This document shows positions 47,701-59,328 of a stretch of DNA of 64,000 bases, in pieces. Under the pieces are notes generated by a model. The model searched no databases and was not told the DNA's origin. It saw only the letters and a list, made by a program, of their open reading frames with translations. Numbering within the stretch: the stretch's first letter is position 1; every line of letters starts with the position of its first letter. Position numbers and translations under genes: made by a program. This DNA is from Camarhynchus parvulus (lineage: Eukaryota > Chordata > Aves > Passeriformes > Thraupidae), in contig NC_044574.1 of assembly GCF_901933205.1 (NCBI RefSeq), positions 15,299,733 through 15,363,732 on the forward strand, in the 5' to 3' direction.

Positions 47701-50700
47701 CTCTGGGCAAACTTAGTAGAAATCTGTGGGGAGCAATCATTCCTAGGCTGAGAGATGTGATAGTCCATATGTTGTGCTGGCTTAAATGTATTGGCTCATC
47801 TTCAGTCTATCTACTGTATTTGTCTTCCTCATCCATGTGACTATCACGTCTCTCAGACCCAAATGGGGCCAGATCTCAAAAATTTAATGGAGACAGTTGA
47901 TTATGTTTGGACACCATCAGGCCACCCATCCTATTTTCAACTCACGTTCTCCCTTTCTCATTTGGAGAGACCCCAAACCCAAAATCAGACATCCTGCAAG
48001 AAACAGGAACATCTCCTTGGCAGGAGTCCAAGGTTGAAGCTAAGGGAATGGATAAGGAACTGTTTAGTTAAGGGAATGGGGTTTTTGGATGTATTGTAAT
48101 TAATAAACTTTGTTTTATTTCTCCCTCTCTTATTTTTTTTCTCCCTACATTCTGCAATAAAGATATTTTTCCTTCAGGAAAAAATGAGAGTGGGGAGAGC
48201 ATTAATAGCTGAGGTGGGACCTGAAATGTAGTTTAAAAAATGTGCAATAAAAACAGGGAGTGACTTGCTATAAAAGCAAGGAGAGCTGGACAGGCAGAGC
48301 TGAAGAGATGAGTGTCCGGCCTGCTCACCCCACCTCTTCCCATTGCTGTGATGGCCTCGTGACTGGAGCCAGGCCAGCGTAGGAGCCCCATCACTGCAGC
48401 ACAGGGAAAAGTGATTTGTGAGCTGCTGAGAGAGAGACCTCCCCTGGGTTTTTTACCCCTTGGAAAAAAACAGAGAAGCTTGGTTTTCTTCTGGATTTGT
48501 CCAGGAAAACTCTCCCTTTTCTTGGAGGAGGACTCTCTTGGTGCTGGAACATACATCTGCTATTCTCACTAGCAGTTACGACTCAAGACCAAAAGTCTTT
48601 TTCCTTTTCAGGAGTCTATAAAAACTTGATGTTATGCCAGCCTTGCTAGGCCTGCACTGATGTTCCTGCACAGCGCCAGCCTGCTGCTTCTCAATGCACC
48701 TGGGGATTCAACCTACTTCCCCAGCACACCCCAGTCTGCTACTTCCAACCCTTATTCGCTATCACTTAGCAGTGGAAATGCAGAGAAGCATGTAGATTAC
48801 TCTTTGCATCCATTCTTTATTCTAGACACCATGTTGGTATTTGTTTTGCAGAGCAATTGGCTCCTTTGAGTCTCTGTAAGTTCCAGCTCTGCACAGGCAT
48901 GCTCTGACAGTTATCTCTCAGAGTCTGTCCTGTTTTGGCCCCTAAACCTGAGATCATAGCCCTGCATTGGCAACCCACAGTCCCACTCATCTTTGCTTGT
49001 CTCCTTCTGTGAACTACCAACCTGGCAGCCTCCTTCTACAGACCTTCCATTTCCCTGGTGTGTCTGTGTGTTCACCCAGGGTAAACCCCTTTGCTGCTTC
49101 CTCACAGGAGGCTCCTGAGGGGGGCAGCCCTTCCTCCCAAAACTACAGTGGATGATGGGCCATGCTGTAGCCTGCTCAAATGACCAGGGAAGGCACTCTC
49201 CAGCTTCTGGACAGCTGATTTCCCAGTGGAAAGACCAAGGCTGCTTTGTCCTTTCCTGAGTTATTGTTTGTGCCATTCATATTCCTGCTAGAAAGTGGTG
49301 GTAGGTGTCTGCAGATGACCTCTGAGCACCAGCTTTGATGTGGGGTAGCAAGAAACTATTACAGGGAGAGGCAGCAATTTTGGGAGTGGGGATAGGATGG
49401 CCTACACTCCAGCAAAACAGCTTGCATAAAGCTGTGTGTCCTGGTGTCTGGATCACAGCTCCTGCTCCTCTCCTTGAATAAGGGAATTTTCATTTCTTTC
49501 CCTATCTTGGGAAAAGGGAAAGGAAAATAAAGAAAAAATGTTCTCTTACTGACTCAACTTCATCATCGTTAATTTCTCCATGTGTCTGAAAGTCCAAAAT
49601 GGGAATGCAAAGATCAAGTAACATCAATAGTCAGACATATGGGAACAGTTTAGGCAGGATGAGCAGGACCAGTAGTCCTGGCTAACTGTAAAACAGGTTA
49701 TCCTATGCCCTCTCCCCTCCTCACTGCAGCCCCAGAGGGAGCAGGTACTCCCTGTCCTGGCTTGGCCCCTGGGGTCTCAGAGGGGCTCTGCTGCATAGCC
49801 TCCATGGACCTCCATGGCTGTGCAGTGATTATTATTTGATTCTCTAGAGAAGGGGCTGTATTTCTCTGCATTTTAAGATTTACAGATGGGTTACACAGCC
49901 TCACATTGGACCAGGGTTTTTGGGAGCTGCATTGGAGACTGCCCTCAGCTTTTTAAGGAGAATTGAGAATTTCCTCTGCAGAGCTGCCTAGGATGGCTAT
50001 CTCCATGCTGACAGGCCACACACCTCAGTCCTGATTCAAAATTCCTGTTCATGGAATTTCACAGACAGAAACACATCCCTCTGCACTGTGTCACACCTGA
50101 ACAGTGCCTCCTGCACTACCAGGAGGTGCCTAAATTTTAGGATCTGTTCTGTACAGTGAGAGTCTGCTCTGAGCCTGCCTGGAGTGCCTGCCTCTGACAG
50201 ATATACCCAATTTGTTATCAAATGCAGATAATCCTTAAACTCACCAGGAGAAAATACCCAGGAAAAAATAAAAGGGCATCCTGGGAACAGGAGCTGTTAG
50301 AAACTACTGCTTATCTTGTATTCTCCCTTTCTGCAGACGTGCTCTGTCCTTGAGAGTCAGGGCTTCTGTCTGAGACTTTTGATTGCCAAAGGCTGGGAAA
50401 AAAATGTCTGAATGGTGTGTGTAAAACATGTGTTTCTGCAGCCCAACAGGGCATGTATTAAATCCCTGTAGCGAGAGTCAGGTCACAGCTGAGGTCAGAT
50501 CAGTCCTCACAGTTCCTTTTGCGTGTGTTACACAAGGACATGCACAGGCTGGGTCTGCTGTGAGTGCAGCTCCAGGGATGCCCCAGGACATATCTGGCTT
50601 GCTGTATCTGGCAGGATTTAGCCCTAGATTTCCCCTCCTGCAGATAAGGACTTGTAGCCAGGAGGATTGTTTTCATACCTCCTGAACAAGTTAAACACCC

Positions 50701-51319
50701 ATGTGAAGCACCTTGATGAGATGTGTCTCTTGGCCATGTCCAACCTGACTCAGCAATCAGAAGTTGTATCACCTCTGCAAGGATAGGCCAGGGCTGTAAA
50801 ACCTCTCTGTCCCTTGGTTAGGACCATTTTCTTCGTCAGAAGGGATGGCTGGGACACCCACTGCCATCAGTGCTAATGCTTGAGCAGCCTCTGCATTGAC
50901 TCTGGCACGAGCTTTGGATTCCTTGTCATTAAGACATGATGATCCCATAGCAGAAACAATTTTGTTTGCATGGAAGAGCTGCCAAGACACCCTTAAAAGG
51001 AAGGTTCTGCCAAGAGTACACTGCTGGAGATGCTCAATACTGCTCCCACCTCCCCAGGAACCATCCTGAGCCAGCCCAGGGGCAGGCGTGGGCATCCCCT
51101 GCCCGCTGAGCCCCAGGGCAGAGGGGGACCCTGACCCTGATCCTTTCAGCCCTATGGCCAGGGTGGGCAGGAATGGCCTGGCACAGAATCCCCCACCAGA
51201 GAGAGCAGCCCAGCCAGCCATGTTCTGTGCACGCCTCCATTCCAGGCTGTCAGCTGAAGCAGATGTTTCTAATTTATCACTGAAACCAAACAACTTAATC
51301 CACCAAATATGCAGCAGTG
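44761..51319. other. Unique non-coding stretch
   Basis: No recognisable gene. Two AATAAA signals lie near 48104 (ATTAATAAACTTTG) and 48157 (GCAATAAAGATA) in a T-rich setting. They could end a plus-strand transcript, but no exon evidence supports one. A TATAAAAAC near 48618 has no further support. Frames of up to 174 codons (50769-51293, minus) are not family members I recognise. Confidence 0.35.
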
Positions 51320-51338
51320 GGGGGGGGGGGAGGGTGGG
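51320..51338 (+). repeat. G-run with quadruplex potential
   Basis: Eleven consecutive G, then A, GGG, T, GGG. This meets the usual pattern of four G-tracts with short loops on the plus strand. Homopolymer G runs of this kind are also hard to sequence, so the exact length may be uncertain. Confidence 0.85.
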
Positions 51339-54300
51339 CTTTCACTTAAAGCTGATTTATAAATTGGATGATTAAGGTTAATTTGTCTATGAATGAGGCA
51401 AATTTGTGTCAGATATTGTTACTAATGCTTCCTCCCTCTAATTTTTGCGAGTCCCAAACATCCAAAGCCTTTTCAACCTGAGGCAATGGGACGCATTCCT
51501 GTTCTGCTGGCCAAAAGCATCTGGCACTCTTTCCTTTCATCAACAACTCCAATATTTATCTATTTAGCCCTTCAGAACATTATTTGGGTGTAACAGATGC
51601 TGCAGCCCTCTGTGGTATGGGTGCCAGAGGCAGGCCTCAGCAGCAACCCTGGCATACACCTTCTTGTTTTTGGGGAGTTATTGGCCCTTGGCTGCCTGGC
51701 AGTGGTGGCTGGAGGGCAGCCTGGCACCAGAGAATCCTGTGCTGAGAGCCCCTGGCAGTGGGGACTGCGCTCAGGGCTTGACAAAAACTGCATCTTCACA
51801 ACATGCATGAAGGCCCTGACGGGAAGGGTCCTGAGTCCAAATCCATTTCAGATTACACTGAGAAAATTATTGGGTTTCCCTATGTTTATTGATCCTGGAG
51901 GTCATGGCCAGCCTTAGATCATCTGAGTTTCAGCACATGCATAGCTATTGATCCATCCAGCTACCAACAGTACACACCCCCTGCTCCTACAACCAATACA
52001 CATGTCCTGCTTCTGCTGACACCCACCTCAGACCACCAGTTCCTACTGCTCATAGCTTGTGCTGCTGTTCATGGAAAAGGGCTCTTCTCCAAGCAGCTGG
52101 CACTCAGCTGCCAGGCACAGCAGCACTGAAGTTCTAGCAATGCAGCAGCCTTAAAAAGACCTTAACAGCATCTGCCTTGTGTGCCTGTGAAAGGTGAGGG
52201 GGAAAGGCAGCCCCAGCCAGCAGCAGGATTGTCAAAGCAGCTGGGCATCCAGAAAACAGAAAATACCTGGTGCAGGAATGGGAGGGCAGCCCAGAGACCC
52301 CCACTCTGTGGTGGCCAGGCTGGGAACACCAGGAGCACAAATTAGCACGCTAAACCTGGTTACATGGGAAAGGAACAGCTGTACTGATTTGTTCAGCTAC
52401 ACCTCTGAAAATAAGGATTTCATTAGGTGTCCTTGCCTGGTAGGCATTGCAGTGCTCCTCATTCCTCACAAGCCAGTGCCCCTGCTGCAGAGAGGGACCC
52501 AGTGGCACAGGCTGACCCCTGGATGTCATACACAAGAATGAGGCCCTTCAACCCAGGGGTGTGGGCACCTGTACTGCAGCCATGGCAGAGCACACAGCTT
52601 TTGGACATTTGGACTTTCAGGTTGGATTGCAGTAGCTGAGTGGGTTGTAAGAAAATACAAAATGGCCTCACATGGGGTCACTGCAATGGTGATAAGGCTG
52701 TGGAATGCTGTTGAGGGACCAGTGCCCCTCTCCTTAGCAGTCTCTTCAGCTGTAAGCAGGATCTCCTGGGGTTGGAGCAGTCAGGAAATCCTTCTCCTCC
52801 ATTATTTCTATTAAGTGGTAGCATTAGACAATGTACCAGGATGTCACTGAGCTTCTCTTCAAGTGCAAATATCAGGTAGGCTAAAGGGAAGAGCGAAAAG
52901 GAGAATAGAAGAAAACCAGGAGGAAAGCAGCAGCAGTGGGAGGAGGAGTCAGAACCCTTAGTGCTCTGCTACAGCTCCTGCATTCCCATTCCTCCTATAC
53001 AGAAATGTGTAAAGCAAGCTGGAAAATAATGGGTTTGAGAAGAATGAAGACACCTGGAACAACACTGATCTTGAAAAGAGCTGAAGCAATTCTAGTTTTT
53101 GTCAAACAAAAGAAATCAATCTTTTTTGTAATTCAATCCAGACAAGCCTGTAGCACTTTTAAGAGTTTTAAGCTACATGTAATGGGAGCACCATAAACAA
53201 TTTATTCTGCAATGGTGCAGTCTGCTTTTCAGTCATGAAGCCTTTTCCCAAATGAAGAGATGGCATTCAATTCATTTTCCCCAGTGATACAGCTCTTTAC
53301 TTGAGAGCTGGGCTGTGCTTCAAATGGTGATATACACTGTAAGTGGCTTCTCCTCTACCTCGTTAAAGACGTGCCTTCCCTCATTCTGCACCCATAAGGG
53401 ATGGTCAGAGATATCCTCATGTCTGAAAGCTTTGTGCTTGCAGGAAGGAAAGTAATTGCAGCTCATTGCAAGAAAAGAACATTTTACTTTGATGTTTTCC
53501 TTAGCTTGGTCTGAAGTAGCCTCAACCTCACTCCAGACCTGATGAAAAGTGATGAATTTGAATGAGCAAAGTTGTTTCAAATTTCCAGATATATCTTGTA
53601 CATGATATTCTGAGGCCCTAATTTTTATTTCTGCTTGTTTTTTTCCAAGGTTATAGAGAAGAAAGGGATATAGATTTAACTTATGGGAGACTTGATGCGT
53701 GCATAAAGCACCATTTTCTTAAATTGTCAGAAGATCAAACATAATGTTTTGCAATCATGTTCAAGGTACATGAGCAGCAGATTTTTGATGGGAAAGTGAC
53801 ACAAGCTACTGATGGAAAGCCTGCTCTCTAATTCCTGAGGAGTTTATTTTGCCTTCCTACCTCTGATGAAGTAGCAGTACTTGAAATAGGTTTTGCTTTT
53901 GGCTGAAGATACATTCCACAATGGAAGAATATCCTTGACTTAAAATATCTCCAGGATCCATCCATGTTGTCTGACCTCTGAGAGGAAAGGCAATTTAATA
54001 AAAAATCCTTTCTGACCCTCAGATGGAAGATCACATGAGTGCAGGCTCAGGACATTTATATCTGAGCGTGAGAGTTTCTTGTGATGGGTTTTAAAGTTAT
54101 ATGTTGTCGATGTTCCTAAATTATACAGCTCAGTGAAGCATTCCAAAACAAATGTTCAGCCCCCCTGGGGTAGGTTCAAGGCCTAAGGATAAGCTTTGAT
54201 GCGGATATAAAGCCATGATGGCTGTCAGATCCTCAGTTATTTTCCAGTGGCACCACTGTGACCAGCAAGGGAATATATATGCTTTCACACAGTTTTGAGC

Positions 54301-54868
54301 CAGAACTTCAACTTCTGCTGCTGCAAACTGATTACGCTGCCTTTGCAATCAGTGCAGCAGTATGGGTGCATGTCAGCTCAAGGACTGGCCGGTCACATCT
54401 CAAGACAGAAGTTATATGGGCAAGGTATTACACATTGCAGGTTTAAAAAGGAGATTTGCCTTTTACATTTTAATGACATATTAAAATAAATTACAAACTA
54501 AAAAGTCAGAATTCTTCCCTTTTTTAATGTGCAGTTTGAAGCATCAACAGGCATTTGCAGATCCTGAGGCCTTGCCCATTTTTCCCTGGTTCTCACACTA
54601 GCTGAGACCACATGAGTTAGTGTCATTAGCGCCTTGCCTCAAGTGAGAAATTGCTGCAATCCTAATTTGGCTGGCCTGGCAGGCCCCAGCAGGAATGCAG
54701 CAGAGTGTCTAGAGTGGGGGCTGGCAATGTGGGACATCCACATAAGGATTGCAAAGGAGCTTAACTGGATCCCTCCAGGAAGCAGAACTAGTCTAGCATA
54801 CATCTGTGGCCCATACTAATTTTTTTTTTATTTTGCAAAAGTGATACATTATTTCCCAGCTACATGCC
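51339..54868. other. Unique non-coding stretch
   Basis: No gene, RNA or mobile element is recognised. Short frames are found on both strands. Confidence 0.4.
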
Positions 54869-54909
54869 ATATACCTATCTATATATATATATCTATATCT
54901 ATGTATATT
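54869..54909. repeat. AT-rich microsatellite, (TATC/TA)n
   Basis: Interrupted TA and TATCTA units over about 40 bases. Confidence 0.9.
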
Positions 54910-55569
54910 TAACCATGGTGGGACCAGGTAGAAAATAGCATTACTCACCAAAATCTAGATGTGAGATCAAAATGTGAGGGCCATGCTTATGTTTATGAGC
55001 CACTCATTTAAATATAAATATTCTTGTCTTTCAAGAAAATATTATCATGCCTTTCAATTCTTCCCAAGCCTTCCTTATGTATAAACTGAATTTCAAAATT
55101 GAAATTGATTGCAGGTGTCTTAAGTATATTTTTCTAGGCCTTCAATTTAAACAAGTTACAGCAATACTCACCTTCATACAGTTTTTGATCATTATGATAT
55201 GAATTCTCACTGACAGCAATAAAGACCATGGGGACCTTTCCTCATTTCCAGAACCAGATTTTTTTAATTTGGATCCTATTTTAGACTGTCAGAAGGGCTG
55301 TTTTCTGAGGAGAATCATTCATTTGATGATCCCTAGTACAGCTGCCTACCACATGTCCAGCAGCAGTGTTGGCATTTTTCATTTCCCCCCCCTTTCAGCC
55401 TCAGCACTGGAACCCATTACATGGCTGGCATCTCATAAGTGCTGTGTTACTTTGACCCTTACTTCAAAAAATGATGTGTAATAGCAAGGTGGCTATTAAT
55501 AACTAATAGCAGGAATGCACAGAGAGCTGACAGCAAAGAGGATGGCAGCCCTGAGAGATGACCACTCAG
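54910..55569. other. Unique AT-rich stretch
   Basis: No gene is seen. A C-run occurs near 55386. Confidence 0.4.
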
Positions 55570-55655
55570 TTTCTTACTCTGCACAGATTGTAATCTCTAG
55601 CAAATATCATCCTTGTGCCCTAGGTCCACATCTGTAAAATGAGATACAATGCTTT
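55570..55655 (+). repeat. MIR-like ancient SINE relic, plus strand
   Basis: TTTCTTACTCTGCAC near 55570 and CCACATCTGTAAAATGAGATA near 55626 resemble the MIR sense blocks CTTACTAGCTGTG and CCTCATCTGTAAAATGGGGATA at about the expected spacing. Only these blocks are clear, so the call is moderate. Confidence 0.5.
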
Positions 55656-55871
55656 GGCTTCCATGCCAAATAAGTATAACCAAATAACTGGGTGATCAGC
55701 TATGGCAATAACCAGAAGTGTGTAATTACCTGGGATAAAAGATGCAAAATCCCTCTGGATCATAATCACATCTTGCTCTTGGAGGTAATGGGGATCAGGT
55801 GTGCTCTATGTAATGGAAACCTCTGAATAATAGAGTGGCCACTGAAGAGATAGCTAGATTAGACCTGCTTT

Positions 55872-55941
55872 TAGCAGAGGTTGAATGAGATGAACTCAAA
55901 ATGTCCCTTCCATTCCAAATTACCCCTGTGACTCTGTTCTA
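55872..55941 (+). repeat. CR1 LINE fragment, extreme 3' end, plus strand
   Basis: AGCAGAGGTTGAATGAGATGA, then AATGTCCCTTCCATTCCAAAT, then a decayed terminal repeat (CCTGTGACTCTGTTCT) follow the last 70 bp of a CR1 element (GGTTGGACTAGATGATCTC ... GGTCCCTTCCAACCC ... ATTCTGTGATTCTG). It is a very short and old copy. Confidence 0.7.
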
Positions 55942-58799
55942 ATGCTGCATCTCTGCAAACACATCTCCTTGGGCTGCTGGGGAGCAGAGTGCACATGGAC
56001 AAAGCAGTGCTGCAGAACACAGCCTGCCTCCATCAGGGACTGATCAAGCCATGGACTGAACCAATTCAGGGCAGATTGATGCCTCCACCAAAAGCACTTT
56101 GGTACTTGTGGCCCCAGGCTCATCCTAGAAAGAGTATAGGTGGCCTTAGGTAGAACTGGGTCTCCATGGAGCCAAGCAATGGCAGGTTCATCTCCAGATC
56201 AGCTACCTAAAGGTAATTAAGGTCTACCACATTGGGGAATATGCTCTCTAGTTCACATTGACCTGCCATTTCATCTTACATCACCCCTGCATCAGTGTTT
56301 CAGTCCTTCTTGCTCAGCCTTTACATGACATAGCAAAATTAAGCCTTGTGGTTCCTATGGATTCTCTATGTGTCATCTCTCATGAAGTAATAAAGTGTGG
56401 GCTTTGTAAAAGCCCTATACCCTGACATTGGAAATAACACCATATATATACATATATATATATCCAGTTTATACAGTTGGGTTTTTTTAAAGCAGTGAGT
56501 AAAATGAGACAATTTTCAAAGTCTAATCAGTGCTCCCAGCCTGCAGGCAGGACAGCCCAACCCATCTCTTGGGTGGAAAGATAAATGAGAAACATAGGAC
56601 ATTAATTTATATATAAGGATCTACACTTCCTTGGGGGGGAAAAAAAAGAAAGAAAAAATATTCTCATGTTTTTGATGTGGTTGACTATGACACAGACTTC
56701 ACCCTACAAGTCTTGTGCTTTTCTGTCTGTGTTACAGCTCATGGGGCCCTGGCCAGGCTTCCATAGTCACATTCACAGTTGCAGTTGTAACTGTGACTCT
56801 TATGTTAGGAACTGCTTTCTTAACTCTGCATGAACATCTGTGAATGCACATACAATAATATCCAGCAAGGCAAATGACATTTGCAGTGACCAGCTGCCTC
56901 CAGTTGTGAGGCAACATTGCACAGGGCCACTGTAGAATGAAGCACCCAGAGGCTTGCAGGGCTTACACAGTTGTGGTGTGGCTGAATTGGGCTGGGGATA
57001 AATGACATCATCCAGTCCTGGTGGCTGTAACTGCACTGTCCAATGGCTTGTTGCTTCCTTAGTCAAAAGCCAGATCCCTGGGGCAGAAACCAAGTCATGC
57101 CTGGGAGCAATTAAATGGCGCTCAAATTAGTACTCTGGTTCAGATGTCCCTACTGAATTCAACTCAGTCCAGCCCTCACAAGTTAGGTATATATTCTGCT
57201 TGTCTCAAAACACTTCAGAGAGCAGCAGGTCACAGGTCCCAGGCAGTTTTTGAAGTTTAGCCTCTTGTGGATGGACAGAAAGCTGGAGAGGATCCCGATA
57301 CACCCCACTCGTGGGATTGCTGCCTGCAGCCTGGGCGTGTGTGAGCAGGCTCCCTGCCAAGCCTTGCTCCTACACACCAGGTCACAGGGCCTCCAACATC
57401 ATAAAACAGGACTGAAAGTCAAAAATGCCAGCTATTTTCTAAAAATAGAAAAGATGAGCCGGCACAGAGGGAGAAGATGCATCCTCGCTGATGGTTTAGC
57501 AGTGGGGGAAGAGGTCCAGTGCAGCAGCTGACAACAGCTCACCCCAGCATGGCTGAGCAGTAGAGCAACAGATTTCAAACATGTATTTAAATTTAAAAAA
57601 AGAAAACAAACCAGCAAATATTTTAAAAATCAAGATCTGTGTTTCGATAGTGCCTTGTATTTTGAAACTGTTAGTGGAGAAAGGAAAAGTGAAAACAACA
57701 GGAAGAGCTGAAAGGAGCCAAAAGTAATTTACTGTGGGCTTATTGTTTCAGTTTTCAACAAAGGAAATGGATATAAATGGAAACTAAATTGAAACTGAGG
57801 TCTCTCTCATTCAACAAAATACATCACTGCTACTAGTCAGCTACAATGCAGAAAGACAATTTAATTACTAATAAACAACTTTGAAGTTATACTTGTGTTT
57901 TACTGTCGTAATAAAGCTGAAAAAAAACCCAAAACAATAAAAGCTGAACTCAAGTCTTCAGCTTCAAGAAAAACATTGATAACACACACACAAAATGTGT
58001 AGGGAATTTTTTCAAGTCCATTGTTCACACAAGAGAATAAAAAAAAAGAGATCATTTGATCATTCTTCATTAAAAACTATTATTTCCTTAAGCTAGAAAT
58101 GCTTGTTAAAAGTTTTGAGGGTTTTTTTTGTTTGTTTCTTTTATCTTTAGATTTCATAAAGCCACAAAAATTGAATTTACAATATTTTAAAGTTTGATTC
58201 TGGACTGTAAGCTTATTTCTCTTTTTTTCCTCTTTTGAAACTGAATACAATTGAATGAATGAGGACTTTGATTTCCTTTCTTATCTTTGCTGCTCTTAAT
58301 ATAGCTTTTTTTCATCTTCTCCATAAAACCCCTGTCCTTAGTGCCTGAGAATTATATGACAATGCTTAAACTATTGTCTTTAGTCTTGAAGATGTAATTT
58401 GAAAATGGAACAGGGAATTTTTTTCCTGGAAACCTTAAATTTACCTATTTTCAGTTACAATATCTTTTTACTTTTCTTCTTTGTCTCACTAGTTGCTCCA
58501 CCAAGGACTTGTTGCAAAAGCTGTGCTTGGTTTTATGAAATTTAGTAAGTTTAAGTAGAAAGGGAAGAAATAAAGGGAAAAAATATAGTAAACAAATCTT
58601 TCTTCTGAAGGAGAAAAAAAATCTGGAAAGCACTCATTTTGCTTTCAGGTAATTAACTGAATTTATGATATCCAAAATGCTAAACTTCAGTATGGGTTAC
58701 ATTTCCTGGCTGGGATACAGAGAGATTCTCAGAAAATCAAGGTTTGAAATAGAAAGCCAGCAGCAGCCTCATCTGGAACACAAGGAACCTCAGCAGAGG
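55942..58799. other. Unique non-coding stretch
   Basis: Contains the AT microsatellite at 56442-56463 and an imperfect inverted repeat at 56765-56798. The part at about 57730-57960 is AT-rich and enhancer-like. No gene is supported. Confidence 0.35.
56442..56463. repeat. (AT)n microsatellite
   Basis: Short TA dinucleotide run interrupted once by C. Confidence 0.9.
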
Positions 58800-59328
58800 G
58801 GACACAGCTTGAGAGTGCTGCCACTTCGGGACCCACGAGCTGAAATAGAGAAGCTGTCATCTTTGCTTTATTTTTAAGACATGTGAACAAATGAAAAGCC
58901 AGAAGGCAGCCCTGTGCTTGGTCCTGCTGTGGCTGTGCTAGCAGCCCTGCTCCCGTGCCCCGGCGCGGAGCACACATGCCACAGCTCCTGCTCTTATGTT
59001 ACTGCTCAAGTATGCACCCAGCACAGAGCCAGCAGATACAGGAGATTTATTCTAGCTCTTGAGGTCGAGGACTCCTCTGCTTTGGATTCAGCAGAGAGGG
59101 AACTCTTTCCTCGTAGCACCACACAGGCTCTCTGCTTCGCAGCCTACTGTCAGTGCGTGCCGCAGATAAAACACATCTGAGAGCGTTTTTAAAGGATTTA
59201 TCCATCCAAAGCACTGGGGAGCTATGTGCTGTCTCCAGTGTCAGAGTTAGGAGGCTTTCAACAAGGGATGATATTGCACAAAGTGCAAGCCAGAGGCTCC
59301 AGCTGCTGCAAACTTCTGCAAGCCATGT
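58800..59328 (+). promoter_or_regulatory. CpG-enriched block ending in a splice donor: candidate first exon
   Basis: About a dozen CpG dinucleotides lie between 58825 and 59195 (for example CCCCGGCGCGGAGC near 58957 and GTGCGTGCCGCAG near 59154), while DNA on both sides is CpG-poor. The block ends at CAT|GTAAGTAAAG, a strong 5' splice site with GT at 59327-59328. This arrangement resembles a CpG-associated promoter with a first exon on the plus strand. No coding frame is recognisable, so it would be a 5' UTR exon or a long non-coding RNA. No TATA box is visible. Inference only; RNA data would decide. Confidence 0.25.

Noticed and set aside
48095..48170. Two AATAAA signals in T-rich sequence, perhaps a 3' end or a decayed LTR
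   Set aside because: No upstream exon, no second LTR and no terminal duplication were found. AATAAA is common in AT-rich DNA.
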